A DNA stretch of 64,000 bases from Streptomyces sp. PCS3-D2 (GTDB taxonomy: Bacteria; Actinomycetota; Actinomycetes; Streptomycetales; Streptomycetaceae), in the NCBI RefSeq assembly GCF_000612545.2, contig NZ_CP097800.1, positions 4,216,501 through 4,280,500 on the forward strand, written 5' to 3'. How positions within the stretch are numbered: position 1 is the first letter of the stretch; each line of letters opens with the position of its first letter. The position numbers and the translations under genes were made by a program. Below the pieces are notes generated by a model. It was not told where the DNA came from. It ran no database searches and saw only the letters and a list, made by a program, of their open reading frames with translations. Below, one piece after another: positions 32,152-40,118 of this stretch.

Positions 32152-32457
32152 TCAGCCGCTCCGCCGCTCCATCAGGGACACCGGCATCAGCGGGACGCCG
32201 ACGTCCAGCAGGCGGGCCGCGGGCAGGGCCCGCGCGCCGAGCAGGCGGCGGCAGACCGACTCGGCGTGCCGCTCCGCCTCCTCCAGGGAGTCCGAGAGGA
32301 GGTAGAAGCCGAGGGTGAAGTGCTCCGCGGACTGCGGGTGCACCGCCAGGTGCTCCACCCGGTCCCTCGGCCTCAGGCCGGCGCGGGCAGCCTCGCGCAG
32401 ATCGTCGGGCACTTCCACCGGGGGCACCGTCCGCAGACGGGCATGGACGAGGTACAT
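32152..32457 (-). CDS. Hypothetical protein (101 aa)
   Basis: It begins MYLVHARLRTVPPVEVPDDL and continues with HPQSAEHFTLGFYLLSDSLE and SVCRRLLGARALPAARLL. A pattern of strand-helix-strand-helix suggests a small alpha/beta (ferredoxin-like) fold. No signal peptide, no membrane segment, no catalytic motif I recognise. The ATG at 32457 is chosen because the sequence upstream is not protein-like. It is divergent from the TrmB/LuxR-type regulator across 139 bp. Confidence 0.65.
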   Translation of the reverse strand: MYLVHARLRTVPPVEVPDDLREAARAGLRPRDRVEHLAVHPQSAEHFTLGFYLLSDSLEEAERHAESVCRRLLGARALPAARLLDVGVPLMPVSLMERRSG

Positions 32458-32596
32458 GCCTCCACCGTCGCGTCGCCGCCCCCGTGCCCGACACCGATCC
32501 GGCAGGCCGGTTGCGGCCGTGGACGCATCTGGCCATCCGCCGCTTCTTTGAGATGATCTTTCACAGTGAAGTGCCAACGGGGGTGGGGGGAACCAC

Positions 32597-33589
32597 ATGT
32601 TGACCGAACTGGGCCTCGATGCGAGAGCCGAAGCCGTCTACCGCGCCATGCTCATGGAACCCGGGTCGGGTGTCGCCGCGCTCGCCGACGCCGTCGGGAT
32701 CGGCGAGAGCGGCGTACGCGAGGCCCTGGACCTGCTGAGTGAGCTGGCCCTGGTCCAGCCGTCGGCCGACGACAGCGGGCGGTTGCGGGCCGTCTCCCCG
32801 GACATCGGGATGGAGATCCTGATGGCCCGGGGCCAGGCGGAGCTCGCCGCGCAGCAGCAGCGGCTGGAGGCGTCCCGGGCCGCCGCGGCCAGGCTGATCT
32901 CCGAGTACTCGGAGCTGCGGCCGGCCGCCCGACACCCCGGCGTGGAGCAGCTCATCGGGCTCGACGCGGTCCGTGACCGACTGGTCGCGCTGACCAGGGA
33001 GACGAAGGAGGAGCTGCTGGCGTTCTCGCCGGACGCGACGCTGAGCGAGTCGGCCCTGGCCGCCTCGCGCCCTCTGAACAGAACGCTGCTGGAACGCGGC
33101 GTCCGCATGCGCACCCTCTATCTCGACAGCGTGCGCAACAGTCGGCCCTCCGTCGAGCACGCCAACTGGCTCACGGAGCTCGGCGGCCAGGTCCGTACGG
33201 CAGCGTCGCTGCCGACCCGGATGCTCATCGTCGACCGCCGGACGGCGTTGATCCCGGTGAGCGACGACTCCGCGGCGGGTGCCGTCGTCCTGAGCGGGCA
33301 CGGGATGCTGGTCGCCCTCTGCGCGCTCTTCGAGTCGACGTGGGCGACGGCGCAGCCGCTGGCGGAGGTGGCGGTCCTGGGTCCGGACGGGCTGACCTCC
33401 CAGCAGGCCGCCGCCGTACGCCTGTTGGCGGAGGGGCACACGGACGAGGCGATAGCCAAGCGGCTGGGGGTCTCCTCGCGTACGGCCCGGCGCATCGCCA
33501 ACGAGCTGATGGAACGGCTCGGCGCCCGCAGTCGCTTCGAGGCCGGGGCCCGGGCCGTCCAGGAGGGCTGGCTGCCGACGCGGGCCTGA
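32597..33589 (+). CDS. Orphan TrmB/LuxR-like transcriptional regulator
   Basis: A 330-residue regulator. Residues 1-75 form a TrmB-type winged helix (LDARAEAVYRAMLMEPGSGV, then LADAVGIGESGVREALDLLS). The middle part (about 100-250) has a phospholipase D-like sensory fold seen in this family (LLERGVRMRTLYLDSVRNSR; PTRMLIVDRRTALIPV). Residues 265-325 are a LuxR-type helix-turn-helix: LTSQQAAAVRLLAEGHTDEA and IAKRLGVSSRTARRIANELM. No receiver domain. In Streptomyces such orphan regulators often sit next to small secreted peptide genes, as here. The ATG at 32597 follows GGGTGGGGGG. A TTCACAGTGAA palindrome lies 27 bp upstream (32560-32570). Confidence 0.85.
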   Translation: MLTELGLDARAEAVYRAMLMEPGSGVAALADAVGIGESGVREALDLLSELALVQPSADDSGRLRAVSPDIGMEILMARGQAELAAQQQRLEASRAAAARLISEYSELRPAARHPGVEQLIGLDAVRDRLVALTRETKEELLAFSPDATLSESALAASRPLNRTLLERGVRMRTLYLDSVRNSRPSVEHANWLTELGGQVRTAASLPTRMLIVDRRTALIPVSDDSAAGAVVLSGHGMLVALCALFESTWATAQPLAEVAVLGPDGLTSQQAAAVRLLAEGHTDEAIAKRLGVSSRTARRIANELMERLGARSRFEAGARAVQEGWLPTRA

Positions 33590-33625
33590 GGCCCGCAGGC
33601 GCCGCTCCGGCAGGCGCCGCACACG

Positions 33626-33671
33626 AAGGCCGCCCGGCGGGTTCACGAAAGTGGTCCCGCCGGGCGGCCTT
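33626..33671 (+). terminator. Strong terminator after the LuxR-type regulator gene
   Basis: A 16-bp perfect stem (AAGGCCGCCCGGCGGG at 33626-33641 with its complement at 33656-33671) and a 14-nt loop, ending in TTT. This is one of the few terminators here with a short U-tract. Confidence 0.85.
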
Positions 33672-33914
33672 TCGCATGCGTGGAGGCAACCGGATCAGGC
33701 CACTGTGGACGGGTCCGGCCAAGGCCCTTTCGGGCCAGTTGATCTCTCTTCCGTCCGGCCCTGGCAGCGGCGAATCTAATGCCTGTCAGCGGGGCAGCCG
33801 CCCCGGAGGCAAGGACCGAAGGCCCTGAAGCCCCTCAACGGACGCCACCGCGGGACGTCCGAGGGCGATGGGTTCAAGCCACCAGTCATGCATACCGAAA
33901 GGACGAACCACGCC
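33672..33914 (+). promoter_or_regulatory. Leader and promoter region of the secreted protein cluster
   Basis: Part of a 325-bp gap without a gene. It contains a GGCCC-N4-GGGCC inverted repeat near 33725-33737, a GGGGC/GCCCC hairpin around 33790-33806, and GGACG/CGTCC arms around 33840-33860, ending in an AAAGGACGAACC ribosome site. The density of short stems suggests a structured leader RNA. I looked for the ydaO (c-di-AMP) riboswitch core that precedes many actinobacterial wall hydrolases and did not find it. Confidence 0.4.
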
Positions 33915-34091
33915 ATGCGCAAGGGAATGCTCCGGGCCACCGCGGTCGTCGCCCTCACCCTCGGCATCACCTCCGTCGCACCGATGGCCTCCGCCCACGC
34001 CCCGGCCCACCCGGTCGCGGTGTCGGGCAGCACGGCCGGTCAGGCGGGCCCCGCCGGAGCCCTGCCGGCAGCGGCGACGAGCCGTCCGTAA
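33915..34091 (+). CDS. Small secreted protein (58 aa)
   Basis: ATG at 33915 after an AGGACG site; stop TAA at 34089-34091. Residues 1-27 form a Sec signal peptide (MRKGMLRATAVVALTLGITS, cleavage expected after ASA). The mature part, about 31 residues, is Ala/Gly/Pro/Ser-rich and has no Cys. I recognise no family. It has the same basic-start, Ala/Val-rich signal and very short mature body as the 47-residue secreted protein on the other side of the regulator gene, though the mature parts do not align well. An ATG at 33888 would add nine residues and is less likely. Confidence 0.6.
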   Translation: MRKGMLRATAVVALTLGITSVAPMASAHAPAHPVAVSGSTAGQAGPAGALPAAATSRP

Positions 34092-34107
34092 GGTCCCGCA
34101 GCCGGAT

Positions 34108-34146
34108 CGCCCCGCACCACCGCCCCGCACCACCGCCCCGCACCAC
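34108..34146 (+). repeat. Three tandem copies of a 13-bp sequence
   Basis: CGCCCCGCACCAC is repeated exactly three times head to tail in the 251-bp non-coding stretch between the small secreted protein and the NlpC/P60 gene. The rest of that stretch (34150-34280) is rich in CACC and CGCAC words with no clear gene. Confidence 0.9.
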
Positions 34147-34342
34147 CGCGTCGCCCCGCGGGACCGCTGTACCTGCAGGACAGCCGTCCGTCCGCCACGT
34201 CGCACGCACCTCACACATGACGCACCGCGCACATCACGCACCGCGACCTCACCTACCGCACATCATGCAGCGCCACCGCCGGTCGAGCCCGCGCTCCCGG
34301 CCGTCACCCCAGACCTCGCCCGACCAGAACCGGAGCACAACC

Positions 34343-35776
34343 ATGTCCCGATACGGGTTGAACGCCCGCCATGCCGCCGTAGCCGCCCTCGTCGCCGGGG
34401 CCGTCGCCGCCGGCGCCGTCGTCGCCGCCGACACCGCGGCGGTCGCCGCCCCGGCGGCGGTCACCGCCGAGCCGCCCGCCAACCCCGACTACGGCAGCCC
34501 CGGCCAGGGCCCCGAGGGGCCGGTCGACGGGGAGTCCCGGGCGACGGCCTTCGCCGCGGAGGCCACCACGAAGATCACCCGCAGTTCGGTGATAGCCCGG
34601 GCCAAGAGCTGGGTCGGCATCGGCCTGGTCTACTCCGGCGGCGGCCGTCACGGTGGATACCGCACGGACTGCTCGGGCTTCGTCTCGATGGCCTGGGACC
34701 TGGACTTCCAGCCGGCCACCAACACCTTCGCCTCCCGCGGCGTGACCGAGCCGATCACCAAGGCGGAACTGAAGGCGGGCGACGCCCTGCTGGACGACGA
34801 CGCGGGCTCTGCCGGCCACGTCGTCCTCTTCGAGAAGTGGGCCAACTCCGGCCGCACCCAGTACTGGGGCTTCGACTTCACCCCCAGCGGAGTCCACCAC
34901 CGCGTCTACGACTACCCGTACTACCCGGGCTACGGCCCCTACCAGCCCGTCCGCTACAAGAACATCGCCGACGACGTGACCACCCCGCCGGCGCCCGGAC
35001 CCGGCATGACCGACCTCGTCGCCGCCGACATCAACGGCGACGCCGTGGACGACGTGGTCGGCGTCGAGGCCTCGACCGGCAAGCTGTGGCTCTACAAGGG
35101 CGCCTCCAACGGCACCATCGCGTCCGGCGGCAGCCGCGTCCTGATCGGCTCGGGCGGCTGGAACGGCATGTCCAACCTGACCGGCGGCGACTTCAACGGC
35201 GACGGCCGGGAGGACATCGTCGCGGTGGAGGAGGCCAGCGGAAAGCTGTACCTCTACCCGGGCACCGGCAGCGGCCTGAACTCCCGCAAGGAGATCGGCT
35301 CAGGCGGCTGGAACGGCATGTCCGAGCTGATGGGCGGTGACTTCAACGGCGACGGCAGGGCCGATGTCGCGGGCGTCGAGAGGTCCACCGGCAAGCTGTG
35401 GCTCTACAAGGGCAACGGCGCCGGATCGATCGGCGGCGGCAGCAGCCGCGTCATGATCGGCAGCGGCGGTTGGAACGGCCTGCACGACCTCGTCGGGATG
35501 GACATCGACAACGACGGCAGGACCGATGTCGTCGGCGCCGAGCAGTCCACCGGAAAGCTCTACCTCTACACCAGCAACGGCAGCGGCCTGAACTCCCGCA
35601 AGGAGATCGGCTCCGGCGGTTGGAACGGCATGAACGACCTGATCGGCGGCGACTTCACCTCGAACGCGAACGACGATCTCGTCGCCGTCGAGAAGGCCAC
35701 CGGAAAGCTCTACCTCTACCCGGGCACCGGCACGGGTCTGGGGGCGCGCAAGGAGATCGGCTCGGGGGGCTGGTAG
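34343..35776 (+). CDS. Secreted NlpC/P60 peptidase with FG-GAP/VCBS repeats
   Basis: A 477-residue exported wall hydrolase. A signal peptide (MSRYGLNARHAAVAALVAGA...) is followed by an NlpC/P60-type papain-like domain at about 75-215: catalytic Cys110 in YRTDCSGFVSMAW and His159 in SAGHVVLFEKW. Such enzymes cut D-Glu-diaminopimelate bonds in peptidoglycan. From residue 225 to the end are five FG-GAP/VCBS-like modules, each with a metal-binding DFNGDGR-type loop, a STGKLWLYKG strand and a closing IGSGGW; the protein ends exactly at the last GGW. The tail is expected to bind calcium, wall or protein. Its partner downstream carries the same tail on a different catalytic domain. ATG at 34343. Confidence 0.88.
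   Translation: MSRYGLNARHAAVAALVAGAVAAGAVVAADTAAVAAPAAVTAEPPANPDYGSPGQGPEGPVDGESRATAFAAEATTKITRSSVIARAKSWVGIGLVYSGGGRHGGYRTDCSGFVSMAWDLDFQPATNTFASRGVTEPITKAELKAGDALLDDDAGSAGHVVLFEKWANSGRTQYWGFDFTPSGVHHRVYDYPYYPGYGPYQPVRYKNIADDVTTPPAPGPGMTDLVAADINGDAVDDVVGVEASTGKLWLYKGASNGTIASGGSRVLIGSGGWNGMSNLTGGDFNGDGREDIVAVEEASGKLYLYPGTGSGLNSRKEIGSGGWNGMSELMGGDFNGDGRADVAGVERSTGKLWLYKGNGAGSIGGGSSRVMIGSGGWNGLHDLVGMDIDNDGRTDVVGAEQSTGKLYLYTSNGSGLNSRKEIGSGGWNGMNDLIGGDFTSNANDDLVAVEKATGKLYLYPGTGTGLGARKEIGSGGW
35066..35205 (+). repeat. 140-bp tract nearly identical to 36661-36800
   Basis: The tract in the NlpC/P60 gene and the collinear tract in the M23 gene (offset 1595 bp) differ at 3 of 140 positions by direct comparison. 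They encode one complete FG-GAP module plus the start of the next. Such identity, including third codon positions, points to recent duplication or gene conversion. Confidence 0.93.
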
Positions 35777-35871
35777 CCCCGCGCCGCGGCGCATCTCCCC
35801 GCTCACCTTGCGCAACTCCCCTTCCCTGACACCTTTTCTTGGCACCCTCGTGCCGGTTTGGAAGCACTCCC

Positions 35872-37380
35872 ATGTCTGTTGAGACCACCTCCCCCCTCGC
35901 CCGGTTCATGTCCCGCCGGGTCCGGATAGCGACCGGTCTGGTCTGCGCCACCGTCGCCGCGGTGGCCCTCTCGGCCGGCGGCGCGAACGCCGACGGCGGT
36001 GCGGAGGACCCGCACGGCGACCTGCCCGAGCTGACCGCCGCCGAGCTGGGCCTGCCCGAGGGCCCGGCCCCCATGGCCATGGCGGCGGCTTCCGGTGACA
36101 ACCGCCCCGACTTCCAGATGCCGTTCAGGTGCGGGGAGACCTGGCAGGGCGCCTCCCGCTCGTACCACAGCCCCACCGCCCACGCGGTCGACTGGACGCA
36201 CGGCGGGTCCACGCTCAACTCGCCCGTGGTGGCGAGCGCCGGCGGTGTGGCACAGGTGACCGACCTGGGCAACCGCAGCTACGGCAAGTACGTCGTCATC
36301 AACCACGGTGGCGGCTGGTCGACGGTCTACGCTCACCTCAACGGCTTCAGCATCTCCAACGGCGCCACCGTCAAGGCCGGCCAGCAGATCGGCGTCGTCG
36401 GCAGCACCGGCAACTCCTCCGGCGCCCACCTGCACTACGAGCAGCGCTACCAGGCGGACGACCAGCGCACGGTGTTCAACGGCAGCCCCTTCAGCGGCAG
36501 CGGCTCCTGGTCGAAGTCCCTGACCAGCAAGAACTGCGGCACTCCCACCCCGGAGCCCGGCATCCCCGGTCCCGGCGACCCGTCCCCCGGTACGACCGGC
36601 ATGACCGACCTGGCCGCGGCCGACCTCAACGGCGACGGCGTGGTCGACGTCGCCGCGGTGGAGGCCTCGACCGGCAAGCTGTGGCTCTACAAGGGCGCCC
36701 CCAACGGCACCATCGCGTCCGGCGGCAGCCGCGTCCTGATCGGTACGGGCGGCTGGAACGGCATGTCCAACCTGACCGGCGGCGACTTCAACGGCGACGG
36801 CAGGGACGACATCGTCGCGGTGGAGGAGTCCACCGGCAAGCTGTGGCTCTACAAGGGCGCCGACAACTCGACGATCGCGTCCGGCGGCAGCCGCGTGCTG
36901 ATCGGTACGGGCGGCTGGAACAGCATGTCGAACCTGACCGCCCTCAACCTCAACGGCGACAAGATCGCCGACCTGGCGGCCGTGGAGAAGTCCACCGGCA
37001 AGCTCTACCTCTACCCGGGTACGTCGAGCGGCCAGCTCGCCTCCCGCAAGCAGATCGGCTCGGGCGGCTGGAACGGCATGTCCAACCTGACCGGCATGGA
37101 CCTGAACAACAGCGGCCGTCAGGACCTGGTCGCCGTGGAGAAGTCGACGGGCAAGCTCTTCATGTACCCCGGTGACAAGGGCTACCTGAGCCCGCGCATC
37201 CAGATCGGCTCGGGCGGCTGGAACGGCATGTCCGACCTGATCGGCGGCGACCTGCTGAACTCGCAGATGTCCGACGACCTGATCGCCGTCCAGAACTCCA
37301 CCGGCAAGCTCTTCCTCTACCCGGGGACCGGCTCGGGGGGCCTGGGCGCCCGCAAGGAGATCGGCACCGGGGGCTGGTAG
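35872..37380 (+). CDS. Secreted M23 (LytM-type) peptidase with FG-GAP/VCBS repeats
   Basis: A 502-residue exported metallopeptidase. A long signal region (SRRVRIATGLVCATVAAVAL) is followed by an M23 domain at about 80-215 with the zinc ligands His104 and Asp107 (AHAVDW) and the HxH motif His186-x-His188 (GAHLHYEQ). These enzymes cleave peptide cross-links of peptidoglycan. Two Cys (87 and one near 221) could form a disulfide around the domain. A Pro/Gly linker leads to five FG-GAP modules like those of the upstream NlpC/P60 protein, ending at GTGGW. The two genes are 95 bp apart with only a weak GCGCCGCGGCGC palindrome between, so partial co-transcription is likely. Confidence 0.9.
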   Translation: MSVETTSPLARFMSRRVRIATGLVCATVAAVALSAGGANADGGAEDPHGDLPELTAAELGLPEGPAPMAMAAASGDNRPDFQMPFRCGETWQGASRSYHSPTAHAVDWTHGGSTLNSPVVASAGGVAQVTDLGNRSYGKYVVINHGGGWSTVYAHLNGFSISNGATVKAGQQIGVVGSTGNSSGAHLHYEQRYQADDQRTVFNGSPFSGSGSWSKSLTSKNCGTPTPEPGIPGPGDPSPGTTGMTDLAAADLNGDGVVDVAAVEASTGKLWLYKGAPNGTIASGGSRVLIGTGGWNGMSNLTGGDFNGDGRDDIVAVEESTGKLWLYKGADNSTIASGGSRVLIGTGGWNSMSNLTALNLNGDKIADLAAVEKSTGKLYLYPGTSSGQLASRKQIGSGGWNGMSNLTGMDLNNSGRQDLVAVEKSTGKLFMYPGDKGYLSPRIQIGSGGWNGMSDLIGGDLLNSQMSDDLIAVQNSTGKLFLYPGTGSGGLGARKEIGTGGW

Positions 37381-37414
37381 TCACCCGGCGTGAAGACGTG
37401 AAGACGTGAAGACA

Positions 37415-37454
37415 CGTGAGGCGGACCGTCCCCGCGGGGACGGTCCGCCTCACG
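37415..37454. terminator. 40-bp perfect palindrome, bidirectional terminator
   Basis: A perfect palindrome with 20-bp arms beginning CGTGAGGCGGACCGTCCCCG at 37415, between the convergent M23 and thpR genes. It is preceded by three copies of a GTGAAGAC word (37390-37413). Confidence 0.88.
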
Positions 37455-37475
37455 GCGTGCGCCGTGCGCAGCGGC

Positions 37476-38054
37476 TCAGCCGACCAGCGGCCAGGCGCGT
37501 ACGGTTTCGTAGCGCGGCTGCTCACCCGGCACTCCGCTCACCGGCAGGCTGCTGCGGACCAGGCTGAGCGTGTCCACCTGCCAGGACGTGCCCTCGAAGT
37601 CCGCGAGGGCCTCCAGGTAGGGGCGCAGCGGTGTGGGGGCGCCGTGCCCGTGCCCGTGCCGGGGGCCGCGGGTGCGGGCGAGGGTGAGGTGCGGCGTGTA
37701 CCGGCGGTGCTGCTCCATCGGGATCCCGGCGCGCCGCGCGGCGGCGTCGGCCCGGTCGGCGAGCAGGCGCACGGCGTCGAGCTCGCCGGCGGCGCCGGTC
37801 CACAGGGCGCGGTCGCCGAAGTGGCCGCAGCCGTGCAGGCGCAGCGCGAAGGGCGCCGTACGGTGGGCGGCCCGCTCCAGGCGGGCGTGCAGCTCGGGGA
37901 GCACGTCGTCGCGCACCTCGCCCATGAAGGCGAGCGTGACGTGCCAGCCCGCCGGCGCGGTCCAGGTCAGCCGGTCGTCGCGCAGCGTGTGCACGGCGGC
38001 GGTGAGCTCGGCGACGGCCGCGTCCGGGGGCAGAACGGCGGCGAACAGTCTCAT
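37476..38054 (-). CDS. thpR: RNA 2',3'-cyclic phosphodiesterase
   Basis: A 192-residue 2H phosphoesterase. The two HxT motifs that define the family are HVTLAFMG (about residue 38) and HLTLART (about residue 122). ThpR opens 2',3'-cyclic phosphates at RNA ends; in the older literature it is the 2'-5' RNA ligase. The opening MRLFAAVLPP is the family's typical N-terminus. A His/Gly-rich loop (RGPRHGHGHGAP) after the second motif is an unusual small insertion. ATG at 38054, single gene. Confidence 0.92.
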   Translation of the reverse strand: MRLFAAVLPPDAAVAELTAAVHTLRDDRLTWTAPAGWHVTLAFMGEVRDDVLPELHARLERAAHRTAPFALRLHGCGHFGDRALWTGAAGELDAVRLLADRADAAARRAGIPMEQHRRYTPHLTLARTRGPRHGHGHGAPTPLRPYLEALADFEGTSWQVDTLSLVRSSLPVSGVPGEQPRYETVRAWPLVG

Positions 38055-38142
38055 GCGGTGAGCGTAGGCCGTGCGCGCCGCCCCCGCGCGGGTCCGGTCG
38101 GGCCCGGCGGGGGTCGGGGGCGGAGCCCCGGGCGGTGGCGGG

Positions 38143-39504
38143 TCAGGCCACCGTCACCAGTTCGCGGCGTCGGGTGACGGCCGGCACGAAGGCCACCCCG
38201 CGGCGGTCGACCCGCAGCCGGAGGTTGCCGACACGGGCCAGGACCACGGCGATGGTCACCGACGCGGCCAGGGAGATGAGAGCGCCCGAGGCCATGCCGA
38301 CGCGCGCGCCGTAGGTGTCCGTGATCCAGCCCAGCAGCGGGGCGCCCAGCGGAGTGCCGCCGGTGAAGACCATCATGAAGAGGGCCATGACCCGGCCCCG
38401 CATCTCGGGGTCGGTGGCCATCTGCACACTGGAGTTGGCGGTGACGTTGACCGTCAGGCCGAAGACGCCGATGGGCACGAGCAGCGCGGCGAAGAGCCGG
38501 AAGCCGGGCGCGAAGGCGGCCACGAGGAGCAGTACGGAGAACAGCGCGGCCGCGGCCACGGGCACCCGCAGGCGGGACTGCCCCCGGCGGGCGGCGAGCA
38601 GGGCGCCCGCGAGGGAGCCGGCCGCGATCAGGGTGTTGAAGAGTCCGTAGGTGCCCGCGTCGCCGTGGAAGACGTCGCTCACGAACGCCGAGAGCCAGAT
38701 CGGGAAGTTGAACCCGAAGGTGCCGACGAAGCCGACGAGCACGATCGGCCAGACCAGCTCGGGTCGGCCGGCGACGTAGCGCAGGCCTTCGCGCAGCTGT
38801 CCCTTGGCGCGCGGCCGGGGCTCGACGGGGTGCAGCTCCTTCGTCCGCATCATGAGCAGGCCGGCGATGGGCGCGGCGAAGGACAGGCCGTTGAGCAGGA
38901 ACGCCCAGCCGGACCCGACGGCGGTGATCAGCACACCCGCGATCGCCGGGCCGACCAGCCGCGCGGACTGGAAGTTGGCCGAGTTGAGGCTGACGGCGTT
39001 GGCGACCTGGTCCTTGCCGACCATCTCGGAGACGAAGGTCTGCCGGGCCGGGTTGTCCACGACGGTGACCAGGCCGAGGAGCAGGGCCGCGAGGTAGACG
39101 TGCCAGACCTGGACGTGGCCGGCGAGGGTGAGTGCGGCGAGTGCGATGCCGGTCAGGCCCATCGCGCTCTGGGTGGCGAGGAGCAGGGGCCGCTTGGGCA
39201 GCCGGTCGGCGAGTACGCCTCCGTAGAGGCCGAGGACCAGCATCGGCAGGAACTGCAGGGCGATGGTGATGCCGACGGCGGAGGCGGAACCGGTCAGGGA
39301 GAGGACCAGCCAGTCCTGGGCGATCCGCTGCATCCAGGTGCCGGTGTTCGAGACGACCTGGCCGGTGGCGAAGAGCCGGTAGTTGCGGATCCGCAGCGAG
39401 CTGAACATCCCCCGGTTCCTGCCCGGGGGTGCCGCGGTGCGCGCGGCGGTGGTGGGGGTGGATATGTGGCCGGGTGCGGAGTCTGCTCCGTTTCCCGTAC
39501 TCAA
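38143..39504 (-). CDS. MFS transporter controlled by adjacent MarR regulator
   Basis: A 453-residue major facilitator of the enterobactin exporter (EntS)-like type: FSSLRIRNYRLFATGQVVSN followed by TGTWMQRIAQDWLVLSLTGS is the family's typical first helix. Twelve helices are visible and the C-terminus is Arg-rich. The start is the TTG at 39504, which follows a perfect AGGAGG at 8-nt spacing; it lies 26 nt after the marR stop, so the two genes form an operon. Drug or metabolite efflux under MarR control is inferred. Confidence 0.88.
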   Translation of the reverse strand: MSTGNGADSAPGHISTPTTAARTAAPPGRNRGMFSSLRIRNYRLFATGQVVSNTGTWMQRIAQDWLVLSLTGSASAVGITIALQFLPMLVLGLYGGVLADRLPKRPLLLATQSAMGLTGIALAALTLAGHVQVWHVYLAALLLGLVTVVDNPARQTFVSEMVGKDQVANAVSLNSANFQSARLVGPAIAGVLITAVGSGWAFLLNGLSFAAPIAGLLMMRTKELHPVEPRPRAKGQLREGLRYVAGRPELVWPIVLVGFVGTFGFNFPIWLSAFVSDVFHGDAGTYGLFNTLIAAGSLAGALLAARRGQSRLRVPVAAAALFSVLLLVAAFAPGFRLFAALLVPIGVFGLTVNVTANSSVQMATDPEMRGRVMALFMMVFTGGTPLGAPLLGWITDTYGARVGMASGALISLAASVTIAVVLARVGNLRLRVDRRGVAFVPAVTRRRELVTVA

Positions 39505-39530
39505 AAGCGTTCGCCTCCTGGCGTCGTTCC

Positions 39531-39968
39531 TTACAGGTGCGCGAGCTTCTCCAGGACGGGTGCGGCCGCGCGCAGCTTGGCCCATTCGTCCTCGGTCAGC
39601 TCTGCCGCGAGCCCGGCCAGGAAGGCGTTGCGCTTGCGGCGGCTCTCTTCGAGCATCGCTTCGGCTTCCTCCGTCTGGCGGACCACCTTCTGGCGGCGGT
39701 CGTCGGGGTGCGGTTCCAGCGTGACCAGTCCCTTGGCTTCCAGCAACGCGACGATGCGCGTCATGGACGGTGGCTGGACGTGTTCCCGCCGCGCCAGCTC
39801 ACCGGGGGTGGCCTGGCCGCAGCGGGCGAGGGTGCCGAGGACCGACATTTCGGTCGGGCTCAGCGACTCGTCGACGCGCTGGTGCTTCAGGCGCCGCCCC
39901 AGCCGCATGACGGCGGAGCGGAGGTCGTTCACGGCGGCAGCGTCGTCGCCATGGGAGAGGTCAGGCAT
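39531..39968 (-). CDS. MarR family transcriptional regulator
   Basis: A 145-residue winged-helix repressor with the MarR layout: LRSAVMRLGRRLKHQRVDES, the recognition region SVLGTLARCGQATPGELARR followed by EHVQPPSMTRIVALLEAKGL, and the wing VTLEPHPDDRRQKVV. No Cys is near the sensing region, so ligand binding rather than oxidation is expected. The ATG at 39968 is only 6 nt from an 18-bp palindrome, so the transcript is likely leaderless or nearly so; an alternative ATG at 39986 would lie inside the palindrome. It probably represses itself and the MFS gene downstream. Confidence 0.9.
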   Translation of the reverse strand: MPDLSHGDDAAAVNDLRSAVMRLGRRLKHQRVDESLSPTEMSVLGTLARCGQATPGELARREHVQPPSMTRIVALLEAKGLVTLEPHPDDRRQKVVRQTEEAEAMLEESRRKRNAFLAGLAAELTEDEWAKLRAAAPVLEKLAHL

Positions 39969-39974
39969 GTATTT

Positions 39975-39992
39975 AGAGTAACTCATTACTCT
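39975..39992. promoter_or_regulatory. MarR operator
   Basis: AGAGTAACTCATTACTCT: perfect 7-bp arms AGAGTAA and TTACTCT around CTCA, immediately upstream of the marR start. Position, symmetry and AT content relative to its surroundings fit the self-repression site of the MarR regulator. Confidence 0.7.
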
Positions 39993-40049
39993 CGCTAAAG
40001 AACACCGGGTTTCCGGTCGCGCGCGGGTGCGTGTCAGGTATGCGCCAAG

Positions 40050-40065
40050 TCACTCGTACGGGTGA
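40050..40065. promoter_or_regulatory. Imperfect palindrome TCACTC-GTAC-GGGTGA
   Basis: An inverted repeat with one mismatch per arm, 53 bp before the ribbon-helix-helix gene. Its form TCACTC-N4-GRGTGA matches the site at 5212-5227. Confidence 0.4.
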
Positions 40066-40118
40066 GTCGGCGGCCGAAAGCGACCCGCGCGCGCACCCTG
40101 TGCCCCGACTCTTTCGGC

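Noticed and set aside
33788-33914. ydaO (c-di-AMP) riboswitch upstream of the wall hydrolase cluster
   Set aside because: The conserved GGGGUGAAUC and CCGUCAGCUAACC-like cores were looked for and are absent.
35839-35871. Upstream start for the M23 peptidase at 35839
   Set aside because: It would place extra residues before a normal signal peptide; the ATG at 35872 gives the typical export signal.
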